Source of the DNA: Streptomyces roseirectus
GTDB taxonomy: Bacteria; Actinomycetota; Actinomycetes; Streptomycetales; Streptomycetaceae
Direction of reading: 5' to 3'
DNA length: 64,000 bases
Assembly (NCBI RefSeq): GCF_014489635.1
Contig: NZ_CP060828.1
Coordinates: 2,294,001-2,358,000 of the forward strand
A program made the position numbers and the translations under genes. Positions within the stretch are counted from its first letter, which is position 1. Every line of letters begins with the position of its first letter. This document shows positions 43,792 to 51,997 of the stretch, piece by piece. Below the pieces are notes generated by a model. It was not told where the DNA came from, did no database searches, and saw nothing but the letters and a program-made list of their open reading frames with translations.

Positions 43792-45093
43792 ATGACGAAT
43801 TCGCCGCCTGCGGGTGAGCCCATGAGCGGGCCGATGGATGGGGTACGCCTGCGGGCGCCCCGGGTGCCTCCGCCGAGGGGCCGACGCGGGGAGAGCGGTG
43901 CTCCGGGTTCGGGGGCCACCTCCGATGCCCGGCCTTCTGAGGTGCGGCCCTCCGACGCCCACTCCTCCGACGTCCGTCGGCCCCTGCGGCCCCGGCTCAC
44001 CGAGTTGCGGTTGTCCGCGTATGCCAATCATCGGCGGAGGGTGTACCGGCTGGGGCCGGTGACGTTGTTCGGGGGGCGGAGCGGTAGTGGGAAGAGTGGA
44101 GTACTGCGGGCGTATGGGGCGTTGTCGCGGCTCGGGGGCGGGGAGTCGGTGCGGGAGGTGTTCGGGGATGTCGGGGGGTGTGTGCCGGTGTGGGCGCGGA
44201 AGGACGCGCAGGGGCGGCGGGGGTTTCGGATCGGGTGTACGGCGGACGGGCCCGAGGGGCCGGTGACGTTGGATGTGGCGGTGCAGGCGGAGCCGCGGAT
44301 GCGGATCGTGGGGGAACGGCTGAGCGCGGGCGGGACGGTGTTGCTGGAGACGGCGCTGCGGGATCCGAGCCGCCCGACGGTGGACGCCGCCTGGTACACC
44401 GGCGGTTCGTCGCCACGCGTGCGCGCCCCGTTCCCGGACGACCAACTGGCCACCGCGATACTCCCGTTACGGGTCTCGGGCCGCACCCGGGGCCAGCGGC
44501 GGGCGTTGTCCGCGGCCGAGCAGATGGTCGTCGCCCTGCGGACGGTGTTCGCCTGCGACCCCCGTCCGGAGGCGATGCGGGAGCCGGTGCTCCCGGGCTC
44601 GGGGCTCCTGTCGGCGGGCTGCGACAACTTCGCGGACGTCGTCTTCCGCACCCGCGCCGAGTGCGCCGTCCGGCACGCGGCCCTGGTCGAGGCGGTGGCC
44701 GCCGGCTGCGCGGGACCGGTCGTCGACCTGCGCGCGGAGGCGCGGACGGACGGCCGACTGCAGGCCGTCCTCGACCGGGGCGGAGGAGGGACGACGGCGC
44801 TCCACCGGCTGGGCGACGGCGAGTTGCGTCACCTCGGTCTCGCCCTGGTCCTGCTGACCGGCGCGGGTGTCCTGACGGTCGACGCCCCGCGCGAAGTCCC
44901 CACCGCGCTCGGCGCGTTGACGCTGCTGGCCGACAACTTCGACCGGTGCCTGGACCTGAACCAGCGCTTCACGCTCCTCGAACTCGCCGTCCTGATGGCG
45001 GAACGGGGACACATCCACCTCATGGGCACGGTGAGCGACGACTCGTGGGCGATCGGGCTGCCCGGCGTCACGGTGGTACACCTTGAGTCGTGA
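43792..45093 (+). CDS. AAA/ABC-type ATPase with degenerate Walker B
   Basis: 433 aa, ATG at 43792. A disordered Pro/Ser/Asp-rich N-terminus (about 65 aa) precedes an SMC/AAA_21-like ATPase: Walker A FGGRSGSGKSG near residue 90, a signature-like LGDGELRHLGLAL, and a Walker B position reading GVLTVDAPRE where an Asp-Glu-Pro triad is usual. The Ala in place of the catalytic Glu suggests ATP binding without normal hydrolysis. The stop overlaps the MazG-type gene (GTGA), so the two proteins probably work together. Function unknown; a nucleotide-sensing or defence-like role is possible but not shown. Confidence 0.75.
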   Translation: MTNSPPAGEPMSGPMDGVRLRAPRVPPPRGRRGESGAPGSGATSDARPSEVRPSDAHSSDVRRPLRPRLTELRLSAYANHRRRVYRLGPVTLFGGRSGSGKSGVLRAYGALSRLGGGESVREVFGDVGGCVPVWARKDAQGRRGFRIGCTADGPEGPVTLDVAVQAEPRMRIVGERLSAGGTVLLETALRDPSRPTVDAAWYTGGSSPRVRAPFPDDQLATAILPLRVSGRTRGQRRALSAAEQMVVALRTVFACDPRPEAMREPVLPGSGLLSAGCDNFADVVFRTRAECAVRHAALVEAVAAGCAGPVVDLRAEARTDGRLQAVLDRGGGGTTALHRLGDGELRHLGLALVLLTGAGVLTVDAPREVPTALGALTLLADNFDRCLDLNQRFTLLELAVLMAERGHIHLMGTVSDDSWAIGLPGVTVVHLES

Positions 45094-45446
45094 CAGGAGA
45101 GACACCCCCGCCCGACGTGGCCGCGCTGCAGCGCAGGCTCGCCGAATTCGCCGCCGCCCGTGACTGGCAGCCGTTCCACACGCCCAAGAACCTCGTCGCC
45201 GCGCTGAGCGTCGAGGCGTCCGAACTCGTGGAGATCTTCCAGTGGTTGACCCCCGAGGAGTCCACGGGGGTGATGTCCGACCCGGACACCGCCCATCGCG
45301 TGCGGGACGAGGTCGCCGATGTCCTCGCCTATCTGCTCCAGCTCTGCGAGGTCCTGGGCGTCGACCCGCTCGCCGCGCTGGCGGCGAAGATCGACCGCAA
45401 CGAGAAGCGGTTCCCGGTGAACGGGGGCGCGGCGGAAGCGGAATGA
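45090..45446 (+). CDS. MazG-like nucleotide pyrophosphohydrolase
   Basis: 118 aa, GTG at 45090 overlapping the ATPase stop. All-alpha NTP pyrophosphatase features: LVAALSVEASELVEIFQW supplies the E-x2-E metal ligands, RVRDEVADVLAYLLQL the E-x2-D pair, and AKIDRNEKRFPV the downstream Lys/Arg. It cleaves nucleoside triphosphates (possibly non-canonical ones) to monophosphate and pyrophosphate. Length is typical of single-domain MazG-type enzymes. Confidence 0.88.
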   Translation: MTGETPPPDVAALQRRLAEFAAARDWQPFHTPKNLVAALSVEASELVEIFQWLTPEESTGVMSDPDTAHRVRDEVADVLAYLLQLCEVLGVDPLAALAAKIDRNEKRFPVNGGAAEAE

Positions 45447-45630
45447 GGAGCGCGCGGGGACGATCACGCCTATCGTCGCTCTGAGTAATCGTTCAGTCGT
45501 CCGAAACCGATTTGTTGTCCACAGATTTCCGCCTTCCTCTGGCTTTTGGTCTCAAGCTCCCTCACTCTGGGTAGTGGACAAGGGAGTTGAGGCGGACGCG
45601 TGAGGAACGGGTCCCGGACGGGGGTGGCGC

Positions 45631-46092
45631 ATGGACGCGGTGCGGCTCATCCTGGCGAGCCGGTGGGCTCTGGCGCAGGGCGGTGACGGCGCCGAGCTGC
45701 TTGCCGAGGTGTGGCAGGCGCAGGCCCTCGCGCAGGCGATCGGCAGCCGCCTCGCGGTCTCCGGCCCGCCCGAACTGCGGGGCGAGGCCCTGGGGTTGAC
45801 GGAGCTGGCGGGCCGGGGCTGCGGCGTCCTCGACGCGCCCGACCTCGCCCCCGAAGCCCTCCGCGCCGCGCAGCTGACCGATCTCGACGACGCCCGGCTG
45901 ACCCTCCTGTGCCTCGGCGGCCTCCTCGGCGAGGTCGGCATCGCCCTGGTCGGCCTCGCCTCCTCGGCCGCCGACGAGGCGACGTACTGGCAGTGCATGG
46001 AGGCCATCGACGCGGCGGACGAGTCGAGGGACCGTGTCCTGGAGATGCTGCGCAAGCTGGCGGCGAAGGAGGAGGCGTTACCGGAGAGATGA
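45631..46092 (+). CDS. DUF6099-type protein
   Basis: 153 aa, ATG at 45631 with GGGGGTGG upstream. The N-terminus reads MDAVRLILASRWALAQG and is followed by EVWQAQALAQAIGSRLAV and GPPELRGEALGLTELAGRGCG, the conserved core of a Streptomyces-specific helical family (DUF6099). No enzyme motifs and no membrane segments. It ends 8 bp from the convergent yceI-type gene. Function unknown. Confidence 0.75.
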   Translation: MDAVRLILASRWALAQGGDGAELLAEVWQAQALAQAIGSRLAVSGPPELRGEALGLTELAGRGCGVLDAPDLAPEALRAAQLTDLDDARLTLLCLGGLLGEVGIALVGLASSAADEATYWQCMEAIDAADESRDRVLEMLRKLAAKEEALPER

Positions 46093-46100
46093 GGGCGCCG

Positions 46101-46616
46101 TCAGCCCTTGGTGCGGGTGAAGCGCAGGGTCGCCGTGATCGTCGTCAGGTCCTTCATCATGCCGAGCTGGTTCCAGTCGAGGCCGAAGTCCTTGCGGTCG
46201 ACGGTGAATTCGGCGTTCAGGGTGACCGCGTCGGCGTCCGCGGAGACGAGGTTCGCGGTGAAGGTGTGCGGGCGGCTGATGCCGCGCACGGTGAGTTGGC
46301 CGGTGACGTGGACGGAGTCGGTGCCGCGCAGTTCGGCCGTGCGGACGGCGTACGTGATCTCCGGGTGGTTGTCGGTGTCGAGGAAGTCGGCCGAGCGCAG
46401 GTGGACGTCGCGCTTGGTGTTCTTCGTGTCGACGGACGCGGCGTCGACGGTCAGGACGCCGGTGGCGTTGCCGCCCTCGCCGACCTCGCCGCTGCCGGTG
46501 AGGCCCGCGAAGACGCCCTTCACGTTGACCAGGCCCCACATCGTCCGGTGCCGCAGGGCGACGGTGGAGGCGGTCCGGTCGAGCTGCCAGAGCCCTGTTT
46601 CGACGGCGACGGTCAT
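46101..46616 (-). CDS. YceI-family protein
   Basis: 171 aa, ATG at 46616 with AGGAGTGG upstream. Lipocalin-like YceI domain over the full length: GLWQLDRTASTVALRHRTMWGLVNVKGVF (core STVALRHRTMWGLVNVKG), RDVHLRSADFLDTDNHPEITY, GQLTVRGISRPHTF. No signal peptide, so cytoplasmic; YceI proteins bind isoprenoid or other amphiphilic ligands. It is divergent from a MarR-type regulator with paired operators between, so it is the probable regulated gene. Confidence 0.92.
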   Translation of the reverse strand: MTVAVETGLWQLDRTASTVALRHRTMWGLVNVKGVFAGLTGSGEVGEGGNATGVLTVDAASVDTKNTKRDVHLRSADFLDTDNHPEITYAVRTAELRGTDSVHVTGQLTVRGISRPHTFTANLVSADADAVTLNAEFTVDRKDFGLDWNQLGMMKDLTTITATLRFTRTKG

Positions 46617-46644
46617 GGTTCACCACTCCTGATCGGGTCCAGTC

Positions 46645-46701
46645 GTCCAAATTTGGACTAGGGGAGACGAGGGAACCGTACCCGGTCATCCAAATATGGA
46701 C
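46645..46701. promoter_or_regulatory. Two MarR-type operators between yceI and marR genes
   Basis: GTCCAAATTTGGAC (46645-46658, perfect palindrome) and ATCCAAATATGGAC (46688-46701, near-perfect). Their centres are 43 bp apart, about four helical turns. They stand out as AT-rich in a GC-rich region. The left site is about 30 bp before the yceI start and the right site about 45 bp before the marR start. Confidence 0.8.
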
Positions 46702-46743
46702 AACCCTGCTGGGGGAAACCCGGCCGCCGATAGACTCGAAGCC

Positions 46744-47337
46744 ATGGCCGACCGCGACGAGCACCTTCCCGACCAGCCCGCTTGTCCCACCCCGGGCGGG
46801 GACGATGCGCTGCCGCGCGAGCTGCGGGGCTGGATGCAGTTGCTGGCCGCGACCAGCGCGGTCGAGCAGCGGCTGCACACGCTGGTCAAGGAGCGGCTGG
46901 ACGTCTCGCACGACGAGTTCCTGATCCTGTGCCTGCTCGCCGACCAGCCCGAGGGGCTGCGCATGACGCGCGTCGCCGAACTCCTCGGGCGCCCCAAGAC
47001 CCGCCTCACCTACCAGATCGCCTGCCTCCAACACGCCGGCCTCGTCACCCGCGCCTCCGTCTGCGGCGACAAACGCGGCATCACCGTCATCCTCACGGAC
47101 AAGGCCCGCACGCTCCTCCACGAGTCCTCCTGCACGCTGGCCACCACAGTCCGCGCCGCCCTGAGCGAGGTCATGGGCCCCACCGAGGTGAACGCCCTGT
47201 GCAACCTCCTTCCGGAGCTGGCGGGGGCGGAGGAGCAGGGGGGCACGGCAGGGGTGGAGACAGGGACGGGGGCAGGGGCAGGGACGGAGATGCAGGCGGG
47301 GACGGAGGCGAAGGCGGGGGCAGAGGCAGCGCAGTAG
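46744..47337 (+). CDS. MarR-family regulator with low-complexity tail
   Basis: 197 aa, ATG at 46744. Winged HTH of the MarR type: VSHDEFLILCLLADQPEGLRMTRVAELLGRPKTRLTYQIACLQHAGLV (cores MTRVAELLGRPKTRLTYQI and LQHAGLVTR) and wing GDKRGITVILTDKARTLL. The last 30 residues are a repetitive Gly/Thr/Ala/Glu tail (GTGAGAGTEMQAGTEAKAGA) encoded by near-tandem DNA. Divergent from the yceI-type gene; probably autoregulates through the two palindromes. Confidence 0.9.
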   Translation: MADRDEHLPDQPACPTPGGDDALPRELRGWMQLLAATSAVEQRLHTLVKERLDVSHDEFLILCLLADQPEGLRMTRVAELLGRPKTRLTYQIACLQHAGLVTRASVCGDKRGITVILTDKARTLLHESSCTLATTVRAALSEVMGPTEVNALCNLLPELAGAEEQGGTAGVETGTGAGAGTEMQAGTEAKAGAEAAQ

Positions 47338-48304
47338 CCGCCGGCGGCGAGCCGGAGCACCGGGCACTCCCCGGAGGGCCACCGCCGCGCGGAGCGCGGG
47401 CCCGGCGGGCGCGGGCCGGAAACGCCGGACGCGTCGTTCGGGGGGAGCTGGTGGGCCACCGCGCGGGGGCGGCGGGCGCGGGGCGGTGTGGGCGGGCGTG
47501 AGGTATTGGGGGTGCAGGGGTGGGGCGCTGTGGGGCTGCGTGCGGGGCGGTGGGGTCACGGAGACGCAAGGCTGGGGGGGCGAGGATAAGGGCCCCGGGG
47601 CAGGTGGAACGCGCGGCGCGGGGGTGTGGAGCGGCGGAAGCACGGGCAGGCGGGCGCGGAGGGCGGACGTAGCCCAGCGGGCGGCGGGAGGGCGGCCGTA
47701 GCCCAGCGGGCGCGGAAGGGCGGCCGTAGCCCAGCGGGCGGCGGGAGGGCGGACGTAGCCCAGCGGGCGGCGGAAGGGCGAACGTAGGCCCAGCGGGCGC
47801 GGAAGGGCGAACGTAGGCCCAGCGGGCGCGGAGGGCGAACGTAGGCCCAGCGAGCGTGGGTCCACGTGCCCGGGTCCGAGGAACGCGGGGCAAGAGAACG
47901 CGGGTCACGTCCCGTCGGGTGGTGTACCGGCGCGGAGGCAATGGCTCGGCAGGTCGGCCCGCTGGGCCGGTGCCGGTGAGCAGGCCACGCCGTGGCCGGG
48001 CGGGAGAGTCGGCAGGCGCCGCTTCGACTCAGGGCGGAGGCCGACGGGCCCGCATCGCCACACCAGCCGGCGGGACACCGCCCGAACACGGGACCGGTGT
48101 GCGGGATCCGACGGACGCGAGGCAAGGAGACACGGAACCGACGCGCGCGGGCCCGCCAAGCATGAGGCAAGCAGACACGGGACACCGCCCCGCGCGGGTC
48201 CGACGGACACCAGAGAGCTGGGCTTCGGGGGCGGAGGGTGTTCGAGGGTGGGGAGCGGAGTGAGGCGCGGGGTTGCGGGGTGGAGGCCGACCGGGGCGGG
48301 GCTC
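47338..48304. repeat. Gene-free tract: 29-bp tandem array and dispersed-repeat copy
   Basis: From about 47640 to 47862 seven units of a 28-29 bp repeat (consensus around cgtagcccagcgggcggcgg, starts at 47668, 47697, 47725, 47754, 47783, 47812, 47840) stand head to tail with no spacers. From 47903 to 48080 there is a copy of the dispersed repeat also found at 35404-35600, including the far part ggcgccgcttcg. The rest is simple G-rich sequence. No gene is supported. Confidence 0.75.
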
Positions 48305-48934
48305 CTACTCCCCCAGCCGCCCCAAATACGCCCGCAGCAGCACCTTCAGCTGGGCCAATAGCGCCGCGTCCCCCTCCCCGTCCCCCCGGAACGCCTCCTG
48401 CGTCACCGCGTCGGCCGCGAGGAAGGCGGTGCGGCAGGCGGTCGCGGCCTCGGGGGTGGGTGGGAGGAGGTGCTGGGCGACGAGGACGGTGTGGAGGCCG
48501 GCGGACATGGTGTGTTTGTGGCGGCGGTCGGCGTCGCGGGTGCCGTCGGTGAGGTCGCGGCTGAACCAGAGGGCGCGGAAGCCGGGTTGGGAGCGGTAGA
48601 GCTCGGCGAACGCGTCGACGAGGACGCCGACGGGATCGTCCCAGACCTCTTCGGCGGCCCGCTGGGCGAACGTCGACATGGCCGCTTCGAGCCGGCCCAG
48701 GTACTGCTCGGCCAGCGCCTCGACGATGGCGTCCCGGTCGGGCAGGTACTGGTAGAGCGCGCCGACGGAGACGCCCGCCTCGGCGGCGACGCGGGTCGTC
48801 GTGAGGGCGCTCACCCCCTCCTCCCCGAGGAGCCGTTCCGCCGCCGCGAGCACGCGGGCGACCTTCTCCTGGGACCGGGCCTGCCGTGGCCTGCGCCGCA
48901 GCCGCACCCCGGCCAGTTCGTCGGACTCCGCCAC
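48305..48934 (-). CDS. TetR-family regulator
   Basis: 209 aa. GTG at 48934 chosen because GGGAGGC precedes it; a TTG at 48973 would start inside the operator-like repeat. HTH: AAERLLGEEGVSALTTTRVAAEAGVSVGALYQYLPDRDAIVEAL (cores TTRVAAEAGVSVGALYQYLPD). The C-terminal domain (FAELYRSQPGFRALWFSRDL) is a variable ligand-binding part. Divergent from the aldolase-kinase pair, which it probably represses. Confidence 0.9.
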   Translation of the reverse strand: MAESDELAGVRLRRRPRQARSQEKVARVLAAAERLLGEEGVSALTTTRVAAEAGVSVGALYQYLPDRDAIVEALAEQYLGRLEAAMSTFAQRAAEEVWDDPVGVLVDAFAELYRSQPGFRALWFSRDLTDGTRDADRRHKHTMSAGLHTVLVAQHLLPPTPEAATACRTAFLAADAVTQEAFRGDGEGDAALLAQLKVLLRAYLGRLGE

Positions 48935-48962
48935 GCACGCCTCCCGATCGAGTTCGCTGGAT

Positions 48963-48991
48963 CCTGAAACCAAACGTGACTTTGTTTCAGG
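48963..48991. promoter_or_regulatory. TetR-type operator between the regulator and aldolase genes
   Basis: Inverted repeat CCTGAAAC (48963-48970) and GTTTCAGG (48984-48991), extended inward by AAA and TTT. It lies 21 bp before the aldolase start and 29 bp before the regulator start. Confidence 0.7.
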
Positions 48992-49011
48992 TTCAGGTTA
49001 CGTTTCGCGTC

Positions 49012-49680
49012 ATGACGGAGCCGAGTCCCCCCTGGGAGGAAGCGCGGCGCGCGGTCGCGGAGGCGAGCCGGCGCCTCGCGGACGAGGGCCTGCTGATCGG
49101 CACGGCGGGCAACGTGAGCGTGCGCGTCGGCGACGCGGTGGCGGTGACCGCGACCGGCGCGGTCCTCGCGGGGATCACCCCGGACGAGGTGACGGTGGTC
49201 GGCCCGGACGGACGGATCCTCGCCGGTGACCTCGCGCCGACGTCCGAACTGGAGCTGCACCTCGGCGTGTACCGGAGTTCCGGCGCCGGGGCCGTCGTCC
49301 ACACGCACTCGCCGAGGGCCACCGCGCTCTCGCTGGTCCTGGACGAACTCCCGTGCGTGCACTACCAGATGCTGCTGTTGGGCGGCGCGGTGCGAGTCGC
49401 GCCGTTCGCGGTGTTCGGCAGTCCTGAGCTGGCCGCGCACGTACTGGCCGCGCTGGAGGGCAGGTCGGCGGCGCTGATGGCCAACCACGGTGCGGTGGCG
49501 CACGGTTCGACGCTGGACAAGGCCGTGGAGAACGCGCTGCTGCTGGAGTGGGCGTGCGACGTGTACGCCAGGGCGGCGGCCCTCGGCACGCCGCGCGCGC
49601 TGGACGAGGAGCAGCAACTAGCCGTCATCACGGCCGCGTTGAACAGCGGCTACGGCAGTACGCGTGCGGCGAAGCCGTAA
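49012..49680 (+). CDS. Class II aldolase / L-fuculose-phosphate aldolase family
   Basis: 222 aa, ATG at 49012; no clear ribosome-binding site. Zinc-aldolase signatures: GLLIGTAGNVSVRVGD near the N-terminus, ELELHLGVY, VVHTHSPRATALS (His-x-His metal ligands) and LMANHGAVAHG (third His). These enzymes cleave or epimerise sugar phosphates through an enediolate. A PfkB-type kinase follows 26 bp later; together they could phosphorylate and then split a sugar. Confidence 0.88.
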   Translation: MTEPSPPWEEARRAVAEASRRLADEGLLIGTAGNVSVRVGDAVAVTATGAVLAGITPDEVTVVGPDGRILAGDLAPTSELELHLGVYRSSGAGAVVHTHSPRATALSLVLDELPCVHYQMLLLGGAVRVAPFAVFGSPELAAHVLAALEGRSAALMANHGAVAHGSTLDKAVENALLLEWACDVYARAAALGTPRALDEEQQLAVITAALNSGYGSTRAAKP

Positions 49681-49706
49681 TAGGTCAGCGGAGACAGGGA
49701 GTTCTC

Positions 49707-50648
49707 GTGAGTCAGACGGTCATAGCGCTCGGCGCCCACGTGTTCGACGTCCAGGTCCGCCCCGTCGAGTCCATCCCCGACGGGCAGGGCGCGACGCTGG
49801 TCGACCAGATCCGCTTCGCCCCGGCGGGCACGGCGGCCGGGACGGCGGTGACGCTGGCCAAGCTGGGCGCGTCGGTGCGGACGGCCGGGGCGATCGGCAC
49901 CGACCCGATCGGTGACCTGCTGCTGAGCCTGCTGGCCCGGTTCGGCGTCGACACCTCCCTGGTCCTGCGCCGCGACGACGTCCAGACCTCCGCGTCGGTG
50001 CTGCCGATCCGCCCGGACGGCAGCCGGCCCGCGTTCCACGTGCTGGGCGCGAACATCACCTACGGCGCGGACGACGCCCCGCACGACGAGATCGCGGCGG
50101 CGACCCATCTCCACCTGGGCGCACCGGAGTTGATGGGCGGCGAGGCGGCGGCGAAGATCCTGCGGGCGGCGCGCGAGGCGGGGACGGTGACCTCGGCGGA
50201 CATCCTCGCGGCCGGTGACAGCGGTCTGTTCGACTGGATCGCGGAGGCGCTGCCGTACGTCGATCACCTGCTGCCCAACGAGGACCAGGTGCTCGGGTTC
50301 ACGGGGGCGGGGAGCGTGGAGGAGGGGGCGCGGGTCTTCCTGGAGCGCGGCGTGGGGTGTGTCGCCGTGACGCTGGGGGCGCGCGGCGCGCTGGTCGTCA
50401 CTCCTCAGGAGACCATCGAGGTACCGGCGTTCGCGGTGGACGTCGTCGACACGACGGGGTGCGGGGACGCCTTCTCCGCCGGCTTCCTGCGCGGCCTCGG
50501 CCTCGGCCGCACCCCGCGCGAGTGCGCGGTGCTGGGCTGCGCGGCGGCGGCCCTGGTGGCGCAGGGCCTCGGCAGCGACCACGGGGACTTCGACCTGGAG
50601 GCGGTGGACGAGTTCGCGGCGAACACGCCGGTGCTGAAGGCGGATTAG
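49707..50648 (+). CDS. PfkB-family carbohydrate kinase
   Basis: 313 aa, GTG at 49707 after AGGGAG. Ribokinase-fold motifs: the N-terminal glycine block APAGTAAGTAVTLAKLG, lid region, and the C-terminal anion-hole and catalytic base DTTGCGDAFSAGFLRGLGLG (core DTTGCGDAFSAGF). Substrate not predictable. Probably cotranscribed with the class II aldolase and controlled by the divergent TetR regulator. Confidence 0.9.
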   Translation: MSQTVIALGAHVFDVQVRPVESIPDGQGATLVDQIRFAPAGTAAGTAVTLAKLGASVRTAGAIGTDPIGDLLLSLLARFGVDTSLVLRRDDVQTSASVLPIRPDGSRPAFHVLGANITYGADDAPHDEIAAATHLHLGAPELMGGEAAAKILRAAREAGTVTSADILAAGDSGLFDWIAEALPYVDHLLPNEDQVLGFTGAGSVEEGARVFLERGVGCVAVTLGARGALVVTPQETIEVPAFAVDVVDTTGCGDAFSAGFLRGLGLGRTPRECAVLGCAAAALVAQGLGSDHGDFDLEAVDEFAANTPVLKAD

Positions 50649-50673
50649 CGGTCCCGGGAGGCATCGGGACCGC
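50648..50673. terminator. Bidirectional hairpin terminator
   Basis: Perfect arms GCGGTCCCG (50648-50656) and CGGGACCGC (50665-50673) with an 8-nt loop, between the convergent ends of the kinase (50648) and NTF2-like (50691) genes. Confidence 0.75.
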
Positions 50674-50690
50674 CGTGTCCCGGGGCGAGT

Positions 50691-51089
50691 TCAGGCGCTC
50701 ATCGCGTCGCGGACGAGCGCCGTGTCCACGAACTGTTCGAAGCGGACGATCAACCCGCCCCGCACGACGAAGTGGTGGGCGACGCGGACGTCGATCGGCT
50801 TGCCGGTGGCCTTGTTGACGGCCGTGTAGCGGGCGAGGACGACGACGTTCTCGCCGTCGACGACGTAGGTGTCGTCGTGGGCGGTCCAGTCGTCCCAGTC
50901 CTTGCCGAGCTGCTGCATGACGGCGGCGGTGACGCCCTCGGGGGTGCGGTAGGTGCCGGCGAGGGGGAAGCCGGCCATCTCCTTCCACTCGACGTCGGGC
51001 GCGAGGGTGGCACGCAGGGCGTCGAGGTCACCGGCGGCGGAGGCGAGGTACTGGCGGCGGACGACGCCGGCGGGGCTCTCGTGGGTCAT
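50691..51089 (-). CDS. SnoaL/NTF2-like protein
   Basis: 132 aa, ATG at 51089, 5 bp after the metallo-hydrolase stop. Cone-shaped NTF2-fold pattern: VVRRQYLASAAGDLDALRATLAPDVEW (core AAGDLDALRATLAPDVEW), FPLAGTYRTPEGV, VVVLARYTAVNKATGK, HHFVVRGGLIVRFEQFVD. Such small proteins are ligand-binding domains or isomerases/hydrolases; the substrate is unknown. Translated with the metallo-beta-lactamase-fold gene upstream. Confidence 0.85.
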   Translation of the reverse strand: MTHESPAGVVRRQYLASAAGDLDALRATLAPDVEWKEMAGFPLAGTYRTPEGVTAAVMQQLGKDWDDWTAHDDTYVVDGENVVVLARYTAVNKATGKPIDVRVAHHFVVRGGLIVRFEQFVDTALVRDAMSA

Positions 51090-51094
51090 CGCGG

Positions 51095-51901
51095 TCAGCC
51101 CCACGTCATCTCGCCCTTGGCGACCTTCGCGCCGATCTGCGCGGCGATCAGCATGCCGTGGTCCGGGTAGCGGGCGACGAGCGCGGCGGTGAGGGCGGCG
51201 CCGTCGGCGGCCTTGCCCAGCTCCTCCTCGAACGCGACCAGGTACTCACGGGTCGCGGTGATCGCGGACGCGTCGGCGGCGGTGTCCGGGAGGCGGTGGC
51301 CGGGGACGACCAGCTCGGGCTCCAGCGCGGCCATCTCGTCCAGCGCCTTGATCCACGCGGCGCGGTCGCCGGGGGTGGGCGTGTCGGCGACCCACACGTG
51401 CTCCTGCTGGAAGAGCAGGACCCCGCCGACGATCGCCCTGTGCTCGGCCTGCCACAGGTAGTGCCGGTCGGGCAGCTCCGCCGAGCCGCCCCTCAGCTCG
51501 AAACGGTGCCCCTCCAGAACGAGGTCCCCGGTCAGCGGCTCGATCTCCACCAGCCGCGTCGGCAGGTTCGCCCCCAACGCCGCCCACGCCTTCAGCTTGC
51601 CCTCGTAGGAGTCCTTGATGTGCTCGATGACCAGCGGCGTCGCCACGAACCTCGCGTCCGGGAAGGCATCCGCGACGACCTCGGCACCGAAGTAGAAGTC
51701 GGGGTCGGCATGGCTGACGAACACGGTCGTGAGCGTCTTGCCCGAGTCCAGCACGGCCGCGGCGAGCCGATGCCCGTCCGCCCGCGTGAACGCGGCGTCG
51801 ACGAGCAGCGCCTCGCTCTCACCGGTGACGAGCGTCGCCGTCTTGTTCTTGCTGCCGGCCGGGAAGTCCAGGTCGAGGACGGTGAATTCCAGGGTGCTCA
51901 T
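51095..51901 (-). CDS. Metallo-beta-lactamase-fold hydrolase
   Basis: 268 aa, ATG at 51901 after AAGGAGC. MBL-fold elements: LLVDAAFTRADGHR, the metal motif read as VSHADPDFYFG (so the usual HxHxDH is partly replaced: H-x-D-x-D-F), QQEHVWVAD and LVVPGHRLPD. The altered motif is common in QuoA/vmlR-like MBL proteins that bind one metal or act on small ligands. An inverted repeat upstream suggests regulation. Substrate unknown. Confidence 0.85.
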   Translation of the reverse strand: MSTLEFTVLDLDFPAGSKNKTATLVTGESEALLVDAAFTRADGHRLAAAVLDSGKTLTTVFVSHADPDFYFGAEVVADAFPDARFVATPLVIEHIKDSYEGKLKAWAALGANLPTRLVEIEPLTGDLVLEGHRFELRGGSAELPDRHYLWQAEHRAIVGGVLLFQQEHVWVADTPTPGDRAAWIKALDEMAALEPELVVPGHRLPDTAADASAITATREYLVAFEEELGKAADGAALTAALVARYPDHGMLIAAQIGAKVAKGEMTWG

Positions 51902-51953
51902 GGGGGCTCCTTGAGGAGGCTGAGGGGCGACGACAATCCGCCTGACGACACAG

Positions 51954-51971
51954 TATCTGACTGTACAGATA
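51954..51971. promoter_or_regulatory. Operator-like palindrome TATCTG-N6-CAGATA
   Basis: TATCTG (51954-51959), ACTGTA, CAGATA (51966-51971): perfect 6-bp arms around 6 bp. It lies 53 bp upstream of the metallo-hydrolase start, in an AT-rich patch typical of promoters in this genome. Confidence 0.6.
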
Positions 51972-51997
51972 GTTCGCCTTCGCGCCCCGACCCCCTA

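Noticed and set aside
47640..47862. Possible CRISPR array (28-29 bp repeats)
   Set aside because: Repeats are directly adjacent with no unique spacers, and no cas genes are present.
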